Both the position numbers and the translations under genes were made by a program. Below the pieces are notes generated by a model, which saw only the letters and a program-made list of their open reading frames with translations, did not search any database and was not told the origin of the DNA. Positions 9,590 to 19,494 of a stretch of 64,000 nucleotides of DNA are shown here, piece after piece. Origin of the DNA: Halopseudomonas pelagia CL-AP6 (lineage in GTDB: Bacteria > Pseudomonadota > Gammaproteobacteria > Pseudomonadales > Pseudomonadaceae); NCBI RefSeq assembly GCF_000410875.1, contig NZ_AROI01000026.1:105795-169794 (forward strand), read 5' to 3'. Positions within the stretch are counted from its first letter, which is position 1; each line of letters begins with the position of its first letter.

Positions 9590-10871
9590 TGTTCAGATCC
9601 TGGGACTGTTGATTTAACCAGAGTATGGCTGCTGAGACCGAGAAAAACGACCCAAAAATCACGATTTCGGTCGTTGCGGGGGTATCGTCCAGACTGGCCT
9701 TCAGCGCCTCGGCAATTGAGCCGTAGCTGCGGCAGCTCTCCCCCATCGTCGTCAAGCAGGTAACCAGGTCAACAACTGGGCGCGTTCTCGGGCTTGGCAA
9801 AGGAGCCAGAGCCCAATGGCAGAAAGTACCCGCCAGCGGTGCAATCACTCCAGCCAGGTCCTTGTCGGCCAAGAGGCCGAAAACAGCCACGCGCGGTACC
9901 CGATCCGCAGCCAGCTCACGTGCCAGAAAGTTGGCCGCATGCGGGTTGTGCCCCACATCCAGCAGCAGACGCCGCGGCTGGCCCCGCCAACTGACGGTGC
10001 GACGCTGCATCCGGCCCGTGACGCTGACCCTGCTCAAGGCATCGATAATCTGCTCGTCGGACAGCGCCAGACCTGCCGCCCAGAAGGCCTGAAGGGCCGT
10101 CGCGAGATTGTCTTTCGGTATTGAAGTGGCTGGAACCTTGTCTATGCAGCGGCGCTGGCTCTGCTGGTCTTGCCCGAACAACTGCCAGGATGATCCCGTG
10201 GATCGCCAGCCATAATGCTCTGTGCGCTGCAGCAACTGCGCGTGCTGACGCTCGACCTCAACCTGAAAGGTCGATGGCATATCAGTTTCACTGCACACCA
10301 GCTTGATACCGGGCCGCAGGATACCGGCTTTTTCATAACCGACTGATTCCCGGGTGTCGCCAAGATACTCCTGGTGATCAAGACCGATACTGGTGACCAC
10401 TGCCACGTCCGGGTCGACAATATTGACCGCGTCCAGGCGCCCGCCCAGACCTACCTCTAACACCACGGCATCCAGCCCGGACTGCTGGAACAGCAGCAGC
10501 GCCGCCAGCGTGCCGAACTCGAAATAGGTTAGAGACACCTCCGCCCGGGCAGCGTCTATGCGGGCAAAAGCCTCACAGAGCATCTGGTCAGAGACATTCT
10601 GCCCAGCAATACGCACTCGCTCGTTATACACCAGCAAGTGCGGAGAGGTATAAACCCCAGTGCGCAGCCCGGCCTGCTGTAATAGCTGGTCCAGAGCTGC
10701 GCAGGTAGAGCCTTTGCCGTTAGTCCCAGTGACGGTAAACACCAGCGGTGCAGGGCGCGAAATCCCCAAGCGCGCAGCAACGCTGGCGACCCGCTGTAAC
10801 CCCATGTCAATTTCGGTCGGATGCAGCTGCTCGAGCCGCGCCAACCAGCCTGCCAGGTCGGCGCTCGACAT
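9582..10871 (-). CDS. folC: bifunctional dihydrofolate/tetrahydrofolate (folylpolyglutamate) synthase
   Basis: A 429-residue Mur-ligase-family enzyme that adds glutamate to dihydropteroate and then to tetrahydrofolate. The P-loop is VTGTNGKGST near residue 48, preceded by RVASVAARLGISRP. Further family marks are YTSPHLLVYNERVRI, EVGLGGRLDAVNIV and LDVGHNPHAANFLARELA in the C-terminal domain. Length is normal. The ATG shares one base with the accD stop codon (TGATG), a coupling seen in many proteobacteria, and the 3' end overlaps dedD. Confidence 0.95.
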   Translation of the reverse strand: MSSADLAGWLARLEQLHPTEIDMGLQRVASVAARLGISRPAPLVFTVTGTNGKGSTCAALDQLLQQAGLRTGVYTSPHLLVYNERVRIAGQNVSDQMLCEAFARIDAARAEVSLTYFEFGTLAALLLFQQSGLDAVVLEVGLGGRLDAVNIVDPDVAVVTSIGLDHQEYLGDTRESVGYEKAGILRPGIKLVCSETDMPSTFQVEVERQHAQLLQRTEHYGWRSTGSSWQLFGQDQQSQRRCIDKVPATSIPKDNLATALQAFWAAGLALSDEQIIDALSRVSVTGRMQRRTVSWRGQPRRLLLDVGHNPHAANFLARELAADRVPRVAVFGLLADKDLAGVIAPLAGTFCHWALAPLPSPRTRPVVDLVTCLTTMGESCRSYGSIAEALKASLDDTPATTEIVIFGSFFSVSAAILWLNQQSQDLNNG

Positions 10872-11773
10872 CAGCCCTCGCCGTTCAAGGGTTCAAGTGG
10901 CTGATCTGGTTCCGGGGCTGGCAAGTTAGTGAGCATGGCCAGCATGCTGGACAGGCGATCACGCATTTCGGCACGGGGAATAATCATATCCAAAGCGCCG
11001 TGAGCGAGCAGGAACTCGCTGCGCTGGAAACCTGCTGGCAACTTCTCGCGCACCGTCTGCTCGATAACCCGCGGACCGGCAAAGCCGATCAGCGCGTTTG
11101 GCTCAGCCACGTTCAGATCACCTAGCATCGCCAGGCTAGCGGATACCCCACCATATACTGGGTCAGTCATCACGGAAATAAACGGGATGCCCTCCTCTTT
11201 CATCTTCGCTAATGCGGCACTGGTCTTGGCCATTTGCATCAACGAGAACAGCGCTTCCTGCATACGTGCGCCACCCGAGGCAGAGAAACAGACATAAGGA
11301 ATCCGTTCACGCAGCGCGATCTCGGCACCACGGACAAAGCGCGCACCCACCACACTACCCATGGAGCCGCCCATAAAGCTGAACTCAAAGGCACTGGCAA
11401 CAATCGGATTACCCTTCAACGAGCCCTGCATGACTACCAGCGCATCTTTCTCGCCAGTGTCCTTTTGCGCGGCCGTCAGGCGATCCTTGTATTTCTTGCT
11501 ATCGCGAAACTTCAGTCGATCAACCGGCTCCAGCTCACTGGCAATCTCGGTCCGACCTTCCGGGTCGAGAAAAATATCCAGTCGACGGCGGGCGTTGATC
11601 CGCAGGTGGTGGCTGCACTTCGGGCAGATATCCAGATTCTTTTCCAGCTCCGGGCGGTACAGCACGGCATCGCAGGAAGGGCACTTGCGCCAAAGGCCTT
11701 CAGGCACACTGCTCTTCTGCGCCTCGGAACGCACTATGGAGGGTATCAACTTATCTACCAGCCAGTTGCTCAT
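10871..11773 (-). CDS. accD: acetyl-CoA carboxylase carboxyltransferase subunit beta
   Basis: A 300-residue beta subunit of acetyl-CoA carboxylase, which together with AccA transfers carboxyl from biotin to acetyl-CoA to make malonyl-CoA. The N-terminal zinc finger is visible as [17 protein letters not shown]...CPKCSHH (four cysteines). The carboxyltransferase core includes [38 protein letters not shown] and [18 protein letters not shown] prefer the ATG at 11773 (MSNWLVDKL) over a TTG two codons upstream. It lies 45 bp after trpA and is coupled to folC. Confidence 0.96.
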   Translation of the reverse strand: MSNWLVDKLIPSIVRSEAQKSSVPEGLWRKCPSCDAVLYRPELEKNLDICPKCSHHLRINARRRLDIFLDPEGRTEIASELEPVDRLKFRDSKKYKDRLTAAQKDTGEKDALVVMQGSLKGNPIVASAFEFSFMGGSMGSVVGARFVRGAEIALRERIPYVCFSASGGARMQEALFSLMQMAKTSAALAKMKEEGIPFISVMTDPVYGGVSASLAMLGDLNVAEPNALIGFAGPRVIEQTVREKLPAGFQRSEFLLAHGALDMIIPRAEMRDRLSSMLAMLTNLPAPEPDQPLEPLNGEG

Positions 11774-11818
11774 CGCCAATCCTTATTTCGTTGTCTGCTA
11801 CACCAAAGGGAATTTCTG

Positions 11819-12622
11819 TTACCGATCCATTGCCTGACGCATTTCACGGATAATAGCGCCAACTGCCTCACGTGCCCGCTCGGGATGTGCTGCATGATCG
11901 GCAATCTGGTTGACCAGTACCGAGCCAACCACTACACCATCCGCTACGGCGCCGACGGCCGCTGCCGTTTTTCCATCACGAATACCAAAGCCGACGCCAA
12001 TCGGCAAAGCGGTGACGGTACGCAACTGCTCCAGCTTGGCTGCCACATCAGTGACGTTCAAAGTATTGGACCCGGTCACACCCTTGAGCGAAACATAGTA
12101 AACATACCCACTGGCATGCCTGCAGATCTTGGCCGCCCGCTGCAAGGTGGTCGTCGGCGACAAAAGAAAAATCACGTCCAATCCGCGCTCCTTGAATAGT
12201 GCCGCCACTTCGTCGGCCTCTTCGGGCGGCAAGTCAACGGTGAGCACGCCATCCACTCCAGCGTCTAGCGCCGCATTGGCGAAGGTCTCATAACCCATGC
12301 GCTCAACCGGATTGAGATAACCCATCAGTACCACGGGAGTGGTCTGATTTGTTTCGCGGAACTGGCGAACCATCTCGAGCACGTCGATCAGGCGGACATG
12401 GTGGAGCAGTGCTCGCTCCATGGCTTGCTGGATTACCGGGCCGTCGGCCATGGGGTCGGAAAACGGGATCCCCAGCTCGATAATGTCGGCGCCCGCTTCC
12501 ACCAGCTCGTGCATCAATGGCAGCGTCATGGCGGGGTCGGGATCGCCCGCAGTCACGTAGGGAATCAAGGCCTTGCGACCTGTTGCACGCAGTTGTTCAA
12601 AACACGTTTGTATTCGGCTCAT
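11819..12622 (-). CDS. trpA: tryptophan synthase alpha subunit
   Basis: A 267-residue TIM-barrel subunit that splits indole-3-glycerol phosphate into indole and glyceraldehyde 3-phosphate. The catalytic glutamate and aspartate are in [20 protein letters not shown]; the phosphate-binding end includes [12 protein letters not shown] and [11 protein letters not shown]. It starts 12 bp after trpB on the same strand. In P. aeruginosa trpBA is placed elsewhere beside trpI; here it sits between trpF and accD, the arrangement found in many other gammaproteobacteria. Confidence 0.96.
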   Translation of the reverse strand: MSRIQTCFEQLRATGRKALIPYVTAGDPDPAMTLPLMHELVEAGADIIELGIPFSDPMADGPVIQQAMERALLHHVRLIDVLEMVRQFRETNQTTPVVLMGYLNPVERMGYETFANAALDAGVDGVLTVDLPPEEADEVAALFKERGLDVIFLLSPTTTLQRAAKICRHASGYVYYVSLKGVTGSNTLNVTDVAAKLEQLRTVTALPIGVGFGIRDGKTAAAVGAVADGVVVGSVLVNQIADHAAHPERAREAVGAIIREMRQAMDR

Positions 12623-12634
12623 ATCACACTCTGT

Positions 12635-13852
12635 TCAAAGACTGATGCCGTCAATGCCGGCGACGGTATGAATATCCTTATCCCCGCGACCTGACAGGTT
12701 GACCACGATGGTCTGGTCCGGGCGCATGGTGGCCGCCAACTTCATTGCATAGGCTACCGCGTGGGCCGATTCCAGCGCCGGCATGATCCCTTCAATGCGG
12801 GTCAATTCGCGGAACGCGGTCAATGCTTCTTCGTCTGTGGCGTTGACATAGGTGACCCGGCCAATGTCCTTCAACCAACTATGCTCAGGGCCAACGCCCG
12901 GATAATCCAGGCCGGCGGAGACCGAGTGAGTCTCAATGATCTGGCCAGCGTCATCTTCCATCAAATACGTCCGGTTACCGTGCAATACGCCGGGCCGGCC
13001 GGCGGCCAGCGGCGCTGCGTGCTGGCCGGTCTCCAGACCCAATCCGCCCGCTTCAACGCCATACATAGCCACACTGTTGTCTTCCAGGAAGGGGTGAAAC
13101 AGCCCGATCGCATTGGATCCGCCACCCACACAGGCCACCAGCGCGTCAGGCAGCTTGCCGTACTGGGCCAGACATTGAGCTCGCGCCTCGCGACCAATCA
13201 CGCACTGGAAATCACGCACCAGCTTGGGATAGGGATGCGGTCCCGCCACTGTACCTATGATGTAGAAGGTGTCATCAATATTCGTCACCCAGTCCCGCAT
13301 CGCCTCGTTCATGGCGTCTTTCAGCGTTTTGGAGCCTGAGGTCACGGGTATCACTTCGGCACCCAGCAGCTTCATCCTGTAGACGTTCAAAGACTGCCGT
13401 TTGACGTCTTCTGCACCCATATACACTTGGCATTTGAGCCCCAGTCGCGCGGCTACGGTAGCGGTGGCCACCCCGTGCTGGCCAGCACCCGTCTCGGCTA
13501 TCACTCGCGGCTTGCCCATATGCTTGGCCAACAACGCCTGACCAATAGTATTGTTAACCTTGTGTGCGCCGGTATGGTTAAGATCTTCGCGCTTGAGATA
13601 GATCTGCGCGCCACCGACCTTGGCTGTCAGCCGTTCAGCCAGATACAGCGGCGAAGGGCGGCCGACGTAGTGCGCCAGATCATGATCGAACTCCGCCTGA
13701 AAACCCGCGTCCGCTGACAAGCGCTCGTACAGCTCCTCCAGCTCTTCCAGCGCATCCATCAGGGTCTCGGAAACAAACCGACCACCGTAAGGGCCAAAGT
13801 GGCCCCGCTGATCGGGAATAGTGGCGTAATCCACTGCATTTGAGTCAGACAC
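12635..13852 (-). CDS. trpB: tryptophan synthase beta subunit
   Basis: A 405-residue PLP enzyme condensing indole with serine to give tryptophan. The PLP lysine is in [11 protein letters not shown]; the catalytic glutamate lies in [13 protein letters not shown]; the phosphate-binding glycine loop is GGGSNAIG, and the C-terminal LSGRGDKD closes the cofactor site. The ATG at 13852 overlaps the trpF stop by 8 bp, indicating coupling trpF-trpB-trpA. There is no trpI-type regulator next to it, so TrpI-style control seen in P. aeruginosa is not evident here. Confidence 0.97.
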   Translation of the reverse strand: MSDSNAVDYATIPDQRGHFGPYGGRFVSETLMDALEELEELYERLSADAGFQAEFDHDLAHYVGRPSPLYLAERLTAKVGGAQIYLKREDLNHTGAHKVNNTIGQALLAKHMGKPRVIAETGAGQHGVATATVAARLGLKCQVYMGAEDVKRQSLNVYRMKLLGAEVIPVTSGSKTLKDAMNEAMRDWVTNIDDTFYIIGTVAGPHPYPKLVRDFQCVIGREARAQCLAQYGKLPDALVACVGGGSNAIGLFHPFLEDNSVAMYGVEAGGLGLETGQHAAPLAAGRPGVLHGNRTYLMEDDAGQIIETHSVSAGLDYPGVGPEHSWLKDIGRVTYVNATDEEALTAFRELTRIEGIMPALESAHAVAYAMKLAATMRPDQTIVVNLSGRGDKDIHTVAGIDGISL

Positions 13853-14459
13853 GCTTCACCTCTTGAATAAAAGAATTGATTTTGACCACATCTTTGACGC
13901 CCTTGGCCTGCTCTACCCCACCACTGACATCAACTGCCCAGGGTAAGGTATTGCTAATGGCCTCCGCGACATTCTCTGCGCTCAGACCGCCCGCCAATAT
14001 CAGTGGCCAGGTACGCGCAGAGGGAATCAGCGACCAATCAAATATTTCACCGGTACCGCCGGGCACTCCGGCCTTGTAGCTGTCAAGCAGGATACCTGAG
14101 GCATCGGGCCAGCGGCCAGCCAACGTATTCAGATCATCCCCGGCCTGCACCCGCAGCGCCTTGAGATACGGCCGGTTGAATTGATCGCAAAACGCGGCGG
14201 GCTCGTCACCATGAAACTGCAATACATCCAAGGGCACCTCTGCCAACACCGCATTGATCTCTTGCGCGGAGGCATTAACAAACAAGCCCACTGAAGTAAC
14301 AAAAGGGGGTAATGCGCGAAGGATCTGACGAGCAGTCGCGGGGCTGACCGCACGGGGGCTGGGTGCATAGAATACCAGGCCTATGGCGTCGGCCCCGGCC
14401 TGCGCTGCGGCCAGGGCATCTTCAACCCGAGTAATACCGCATATCTTGATTCGCACCAT
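13845..14459 (-). CDS. trpF: phosphoribosylanthranilate isomerase
   Basis: A 204-residue TIM-barrel enzyme that isomerises phosphoribosylanthranilate to CdRP in tryptophan synthesis. The catalytic cysteine is in [14 protein letters not shown], and the acid partner region is in [31 protein letters not shown] and [15 protein letters not shown] form the phosphate-binding end. Length is standard. It lies 60 bp from truA and is coupled to trpB, so it probably leads a transcript that continues through trpBA-accD-folC. Confidence 0.95.
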   Translation of the reverse strand: MVRIKICGITRVEDALAAAQAGADAIGLVFYAPSPRAVSPATARQILRALPPFVTSVGLFVNASAQEINAVLAEVPLDVLQFHGDEPAAFCDQFNRPYLKALRVQAGDDLNTLAGRWPDASGILLDSYKAGVPGGTGEIFDWSLIPSARTWPLILAGGLSAENVAEAISNTLPWAVDVSGGVEQAKGVKDVVKINSFIQEVKRV

Positions 14460-14519
14460 AGTACGTAGACATACCTGATCTGATCTGGCCCTGAATAGTA
14501 GCAGATCAGCCCCGCAGCG

Positions 14520-15374
14520 TCAGTCGAGCGTATTGAGCGCCGACAGAAAGTGAGGCCCCATGTAACGCACGGGCAAATCGAAGCGCTCAGGATAAGTCAC
14601 ATCTACCAGATACAGCCCATACGCGGGTGCCGTTAGCCCACCCTCGCGACGGCAGGCGGCCGCCAACACATCGCCAGCCCAGTTGACTGGCTTTTCGCCG
14701 CAGCCTATTTGCATCAATACGCCGGCTATATTGCGCACCATGTGATGCAGAAAAGCATTGGCGCGAATATCAATCACGATAAACCGGCCAAATTCATGCA
14801 GCTTGAGATGATGTACACGCTTGATCGGTGATTTCGCCTGGCATGCGAGGGCGCGATAAGAGGTGAAATCGTGCTCTCCCACCAAGGCCTCGGCGGCCCG
14901 ACGCATGCGCTCAATATCCAGTGACCGGTAGTTCCAGGTGACCTCGTGGGCCAAGTGTGCAGGCCTGACCGGGTCGCTGTAGATAACATAGCGATAGCGC
15001 CGGGCAACAGCTGAAAACCGCGCGTGAAAATCCTTTGGCACGACCTTAGCCCAGGCAACACTGATATCGGCGGGCAAATTGGCATTGGCACCATGAACCC
15101 AATTGACCGGAGTACGCACGGCATCGGTCTCGAAGTGAATAATCTGACAGGACGCGTGGACGCCCGCGTCGGTACGCCCAGCGCAGAAGAGGTTGACCGG
15201 ATGATTGGCGACCCGGCTCAGTGCCTTTTCAACCGTCTCTTGAACGCTCTTGACGCCAGGCTGCTGCCGCTGCCAACCACGATAGGCCGTACCGCGATAC
15301 TCCACGCAGGCTGCCACCCTGAAAACAACAGCGGCCGCCCCTTGGGCGGCCGCGTCTGAAGTTAAACTACTCAT
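14520..15374 (-). CDS. truA: tRNA pseudouridine(38-40) synthase
   Basis: A 284-residue pseudouridine synthase that modifies positions 38-40 of the tRNA anticodon arm. The catalytic aspartate sits in LFCAGRTDAGVHASCQ; other family marks are EYRGTAYRGWQRQ near the N-terminus, FHARFSAVARRYRYVIY, and NAFLHHMVRNIAGVLMQIG. The N-terminal 15-20 residues before VAACVEYRG are variable, so the exact start is less certain. The start lies 3 bp from the fimV stop, consistent with the Pseudomonas order fimV-truA-trpF. Confidence 0.94.
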   Translation of the reverse strand: MSSLTSDAAAQGAAAVVFRVAACVEYRGTAYRGWQRQQPGVKSVQETVEKALSRVANHPVNLFCAGRTDAGVHASCQIIHFETDAVRTPVNWVHGANANLPADISVAWAKVVPKDFHARFSAVARRYRYVIYSDPVRPAHLAHEVTWNYRSLDIERMRRAAEALVGEHDFTSYRALACQAKSPIKRVHHLKLHEFGRFIVIDIRANAFLHHMVRNIAGVLMQIGCGEKPVNWAGDVLAAACRREGGLTAPAYGLYLVDVTYPERFDLPVRYMGPHFLSALNTLD

Positions 15375-15377
15375 CTG

Positions 15378-18221
15378 TCAGTCAAGTTGCCCCATCATCT
15401 CACGAGCATCCTGCTTCTGCTGGTCGCTCCCTTCATCCAATACCTCGGCAAGGATATCGCGGGCGCCTTCCTGGTCGCCCATGTCGATGTAGGCACGCGC
15501 GAGATCGAGCTTGGTGGCGCACTCATCCGTACCGGAGAGGAAATCAAACTCATCTTCATCCTCCTCCGCCATGCTGTCGGCCAGAACCTGCTCGGCGGTA
15601 GATGACGGTGCTGACTCATCCTCCTCCAGATCGTCCAACTCGGTTGACTCGGCAGCCGCATTGTCCGGCTCGGCGGCCTCTAATTCGACAAAGCTGATCT
15701 CGTCGCTCTCGGCCTCATTCAGTTCTTGCTCGAAGCGCATCAACTCTTCATCCGAAAGGTTCAGAGTACCGTCAGTCTTCTCCGTTTCCTCAGCCGTGTC
15801 AGCACCAGACTGACCCATGGCGTCCATTTCAGCCATCAGGCTATCAGCCTGCAGGTCATCGGTTAGCGACAGGTCGAAATCTTCGTCCAGAGTGAAGTCC
15901 GAATCCAAGTCAGGGCCGGGCTTGGGCGCTGGCGATACGTCGTCGAGATTGTCGTCGAGATTAAAGCCCAGCTCGAAATCGTCGTCAGAGCTCTGCGAGG
16001 CAGTCGTAGTTACCCCCGGGTCTGCCAGATCCTTGGCCAAATTCTCATCCAGATCAAAGTCCAGGTCGAGATCGTGATCCAGGTCAACCATGGGCGCTGC
16101 GGTATCACCCGTTGCCGCTTCATCTATATCGAGGCCATCCAGGTCATAATCGATAACCCCCAGATCATCTTCCTCGGCAACCTCTTCAACATCCAGCGTC
16201 TGACTATCCAGCAATGGATCCTGAGCAGGATACTCATCCGCTATAACCGCACCACCCGCGAGGGCCGCCGCCATTATCGGGAAGCGCGCATTCATTGCCG
16301 CAATCTGCGACTCCGACGCCCCCATATTGCGCAAGGCAACAACCTGTTCGGCGTAACCCTCGCTATGCTCAAGCAGCCCTTGTACTTCCAGTAGCTTGAA
16401 GCGCAGATCAATGCGCTCCGGCTCGACATCTATTGCTGCATTGAGCACCTCAGCGGCCTCAGCCAGCTTGCCATAGGCAATCAGCGCATCGGCCTCGGTG
16501 ATCGGATCGTGATTGATACCCAGATTCTGCGCGGACGGTTCATCGTCGAAGCCAGCCAGAGCCACATTGAAGGCATCGGAATCATCCGAACCGTCGTAAT
16601 CTTTCTTTTCTGCGGCGCGGGCAATAAAGTTGTCCGCCATCTCCGCTTCGCGACGTGCGTTACGCCGGGCCAAGGCCATGAGCAGCAACAGCAGAAGCAA
16701 AAGAACAATGCCGCCCCCGACTATCAGGAAAGTCTGGTTTTGCATCATGCGCTGCAATAGCGCCTCAATCCCATTTTCATCTGCGGATTCCTGCTCAGCC
16801 ACCACAGGCGCAGGCGCCGGATCGCTTTCTGCACTGGCCGGTGATGCGAGGCCTGTATCTGCAGCGGTTGCATCCAGTTCGATCGGCGTTTCGGCCCCCT
16901 CAGGCATGTCCGCCAGGCTATCAGCAGGGGCATCTATTCCTTCAGCAGGCAACCCGGACTCATCAACGGCTGGCAGCTCTGCGTCTTGAACCTCTTGATC
17001 TGCGAGCATAGCTGCAGTCGACTCTTCGCTAGTCTCTAGCTCCGGCGCTATGCTCGGTGCTACGTCAGGCGTTTCGGCCGCATCACCCAGCTGCTCCTGC
17101 ATAGCGGCCAGCTGGGCATCCTTGAGCTCCAGCAGCCGCTGCAAGGTTTCCATTTGGGTCTGCATATCAGCCAGGCGGCTATCAGCCTCGGTCTTTTCCC
17201 GCTCCAGCGAATCAAGCTGCTCTTTTGTCTCATCCAACTGATCCCGCAAGCGACTGTCAGCATCGGTGCGGGCACTTTCCGAAGAGCCATTGCCTTGCTC
17301 GGCGCTGCCGGCGACCAAACGCAGCGAATCGCCTGCCGGGGCGGTTTCAGGAGCCGCAGCGGCTGACGCCTGTTGCCGCGCATCCAGCTGGCGCTGAGCG
17401 GGAGTCGCCTGCCGGCCGGCCTGCCAAGCGCGGTTTTGCGCAGCTACCTGCGCCACAGCTTCGGCCTGACCGAGCCGACGCGCCTGCTCTGCATCGGGAA
17501 GAGTCAGGGTCTGATCAGCTTTTAGGCGGTTGATATTGTTGTCGATAAAGGCATTCGGATTAAGCTCCTGAATAGCCAGCATCGTCTGGTGCACAGAGGC
17601 ACCTGATGGACGGCTACGCAAGGCTATTTCCCACAGGGTATCGGAGCGGCTGGTACGCCATTCACCCGAACCCTGCTGGGTTGGCTGGCGAATTGGCTGC
17701 GCAGCTGCAACCGTCGCTGGTGCCTGGGCTTGCGGCCGCCTTGGCTGTCCGGGTGCCACCGTGGGCACCGGGCGCTGAACGGGAGCCGCGATGGGCGCTG
17801 CGGCAGTAACCGGTGTCGGGCTGTATAGCGGCGGGTCAAGCAAGAGAGTGAATTCGCGCAATACGCGACCTGAAGGCCAGCGCACTTCCATCAGGAAGTT
17901 GAGAAACGGTTCCTTGACTGGCCTGCTGGACGTCACCCGAATCACGGCGCGACCATCGGGTCGAACAACCGGTGTAAACACCAGATCGGTGAGGAAGAAA
18001 TCCCGCGCGATACCGGCCCTGCCGAACTCATCGGGCGATGCGAGAGCAGGAAGAATCTCCTGACTGGATAAATCCCTGACCTGAAGCAACTCAATCTCTG
18101 CATCTAACGGCTGATTCAAGGCTGAGCGCAGGTTTATCTCCCCGACCCCCAATGCCTGGGCAACATTCGATGACATCAGAGCGCTTGCTGCGGCGATAGC
18201 CAAAACCAGTTTGCGAACCAT
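15378..18221 (-). CDS. fimV: FimV/HubP family polar landmark protein
   Basis: A 947-residue polar hub protein that in Pseudomonas is required for type IV pilus assembly and twitching. A signal peptide (ending SNVAQALG) is followed by the conserved periplasmic domain (GEINLRSALNQPLDAEIELL), a proline/glutamine-rich linker, a LysM peptidoglycan-binding domain near residues 185-240 (WEIALRSRPSGASVHQTML), a coiled coil near 325-375, one membrane helix (FLIVGGGIVLLLLLLLLMAL) around 515, and a long very acidic cytoplasmic region rich in Asp-Leu-Asp repeats. It ends with the FimV C-terminal TPR-like motif (LDLARAYIDMGDQEGARDIL). Full length; no truncation seen. Confidence 0.95.
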   Translation of the reverse strand: MVRKLVLAIAAASALMSSNVAQALGVGEINLRSALNQPLDAEIELLQVRDLSSQEILPALASPDEFGRAGIARDFFLTDLVFTPVVRPDGRAVIRVTSSRPVKEPFLNFLMEVRWPSGRVLREFTLLLDPPLYSPTPVTAAAPIAAPVQRPVPTVAPGQPRRPQAQAPATVAAAQPIRQPTQQGSGEWRTSRSDTLWEIALRSRPSGASVHQTMLAIQELNPNAFIDNNINRLKADQTLTLPDAEQARRLGQAEAVAQVAAQNRAWQAGRQATPAQRQLDARQQASAAAAPETAPAGDSLRLVAGSAEQGNGSSESARTDADSRLRDQLDETKEQLDSLEREKTEADSRLADMQTQMETLQRLLELKDAQLAAMQEQLGDAAETPDVAPSIAPELETSEESTAAMLADQEVQDAELPAVDESGLPAEGIDAPADSLADMPEGAETPIELDATAADTGLASPASAESDPAPAPVVAEQESADENGIEALLQRMMQNQTFLIVGGGIVLLLLLLLLMALARRNARREAEMADNFIARAAEKKDYDGSDDSDAFNVALAGFDDEPSAQNLGINHDPITEADALIAYGKLAEAAEVLNAAIDVEPERIDLRFKLLEVQGLLEHSEGYAEQVVALRNMGASESQIAAMNARFPIMAAALAGGAVIADEYPAQDPLLDSQTLDVEEVAEEDDLGVIDYDLDGLDIDEAATGDTAAPMVDLDHDLDLDFDLDENLAKDLADPGVTTTASQSSDDDFELGFNLDDNLDDVSPAPKPGPDLDSDFTLDEDFDLSLTDDLQADSLMAEMDAMGQSGADTAEETEKTDGTLNLSDEELMRFEQELNEAESDEISFVELEAAEPDNAAAESTELDDLEEDESAPSSTAEQVLADSMAEEDEDEFDFLSGTDECATKLDLARAYIDMGDQEGARDILAEVLDEGSDQQKQDAREMMGQLD

Positions 18222-18397
18222 AGCGAAGTTCCTTTGCTTTTATCGTTTTCTCTCGCGTCAACAGATCCCGTTGCTCGCGTACCGACCCTTCAACAGCTCC
18301 CCATTCGGTCCGCAGCAACCTGGCAACACTTATTAGGTATGAGCAACTAAATACTCAAACCTAATCTGCTTAATACGAAATCCACAGCAAGTATTGA

Positions 18398-19417
18398 TTA
18401 CAAATAGTCTTTTATCAACAGGTCGAGGGTTTGAAGACCGTTAAGTACTACACCTTTTCGCAGATTATCAGACACAATCCACATATTTAGTCCGTCAGGA
18501 TCGGTTAAATCCTGACGCAACCGACCTATCCATACCGAGTCACTGCCAGTAGCCTCCGAAACCGGTGTCGGATAACCGCCAGGCGCAGCCTTATCCAGCA
18601 GCTTCACACCGGGCGCCTTGCGAATCAGCCCCGCCAGTCGTTTGACGTCAACCAATTCAGCCGTTTTAGCATGAACTACTGCCGCATTGCCATAAAATAC
18701 CGGCACCAGAATGCATGTAACGCTAATAGGCATATCCGGCGCTTCAAAAATACGCCGCAGATCTTCTGTCAGACGAATTTCATCACGCGTATAACCCTGC
18801 TCGTCCACATCCCCAGTGCGAGGTATCAGATTGAAAGCGGCCTGTTTTTCCAGAGCACCGGCCTCAGGCGGCTGCCCGTTGAGCAGACGACCCGTCTGCA
18901 ATGCCAGGCCTTCGACAGCGTCCAGATCCCGAGTCGACATGGATTGGTAAGTGGCAATAGATAGCGCTTTCAATCCGGAACCCGCTACGGCACGCAGAGC
19001 CAGCACAGCCTGCACAACCTGACTATCCGGACAGGCGACGATGCCTGGCCAGGTACGCCCTTCCAGGACCTCAGGGTTGGCGCCCGCTACCATGAGCGGC
19101 ACTGAGGTATCCGCGCGAAAATGCCCGCTACCATCAATAACGCTGCAGCCCGCCTCGACCGCCCGCGGCGCCCAGATCGCCGTTACCGACTCGGCGCAAA
19201 AGAACAGCGCGACGCGCACGCTGCTGAAATCGAAGCGTTCCAGTGGTTCCACACGCAAACTCTGACCTTTGTACATCAGCCGGCCGCCGGCCGAAGTCTC
19301 TTCATCGACTAGATAAAGCCTTTCGATAGGGAATTCGTGATCTTCCAGCACATTGATCAGCACGTCACCGATCATGCCGGTCACACCGACTATCGCCACA
19401 TCACAGGTCTTGCTCAT
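18398..19417 (-). CDS. usg: Asd-family paralogue (Usg-like), probably not a functional dehydrogenase
   Basis: A 339-residue homologue of aspartate-semialdehyde dehydrogenase. The NADP-binding start VAIVGVTGMIGDVLINVL and FCAESVTAIWAPRAVEAG are typical, and the position of the catalytic cysteine is occupied (IVACPDSQVVQ), but the usual Asn-Cys-Thr context is changed to Ala-Cys-Pro. In pseudomonads a second Asd-like gene stands between asd and fimV, and E. coli has usg beside truA; no dehydrogenase role has been fixed for it, as far as I know. It lies downstream of a strong terminator that follows asd, so it is transcribed separately. Confidence 0.85.
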   Translation of the reverse strand: MSKTCDVAIVGVTGMIGDVLINVLEDHEFPIERLYLVDEETSAGGRLMYKGQSLRVEPLERFDFSSVRVALFFCAESVTAIWAPRAVEAGCSVIDGSGHFRADTSVPLMVAGANPEVLEGRTWPGIVACPDSQVVQAVLALRAVAGSGLKALSIATYQSMSTRDLDAVEGLALQTGRLLNGQPPEAGALEKQAAFNLIPRTGDVDEQGYTRDEIRLTEDLRRIFEAPDMPISVTCILVPVFYGNAAVVHAKTAELVDVKRLAGLIRKAPGVKLLDKAAPGGYPTPVSEATGSDSVWIGRLRQDLTDPDGLNMWIVSDNLRKGVVLNGLQTLDLLIKDYL

Positions 19418-19433
19418 ACGTATTCCTCAACTG

Positions 19434-19471
19434 AAAAAACAAAGGGCACCCAAGCGAATGCCTGGGTGCCC
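19434..19471 (-). terminator. rho-independent terminator after asd
   Basis: On the minus strand, arms GGGCACCC and GGGTGCCC (19444-19451 and 19464-19471) enclose a 12-base loop and are followed by TTTGTTTTTT. It lies 23 bp past the asd stop and before the Usg-like gene, separating the two. Confidence 0.85.
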
Positions 19472-19494
19472 CTGAAAAAACACCGGCCAGCGGA

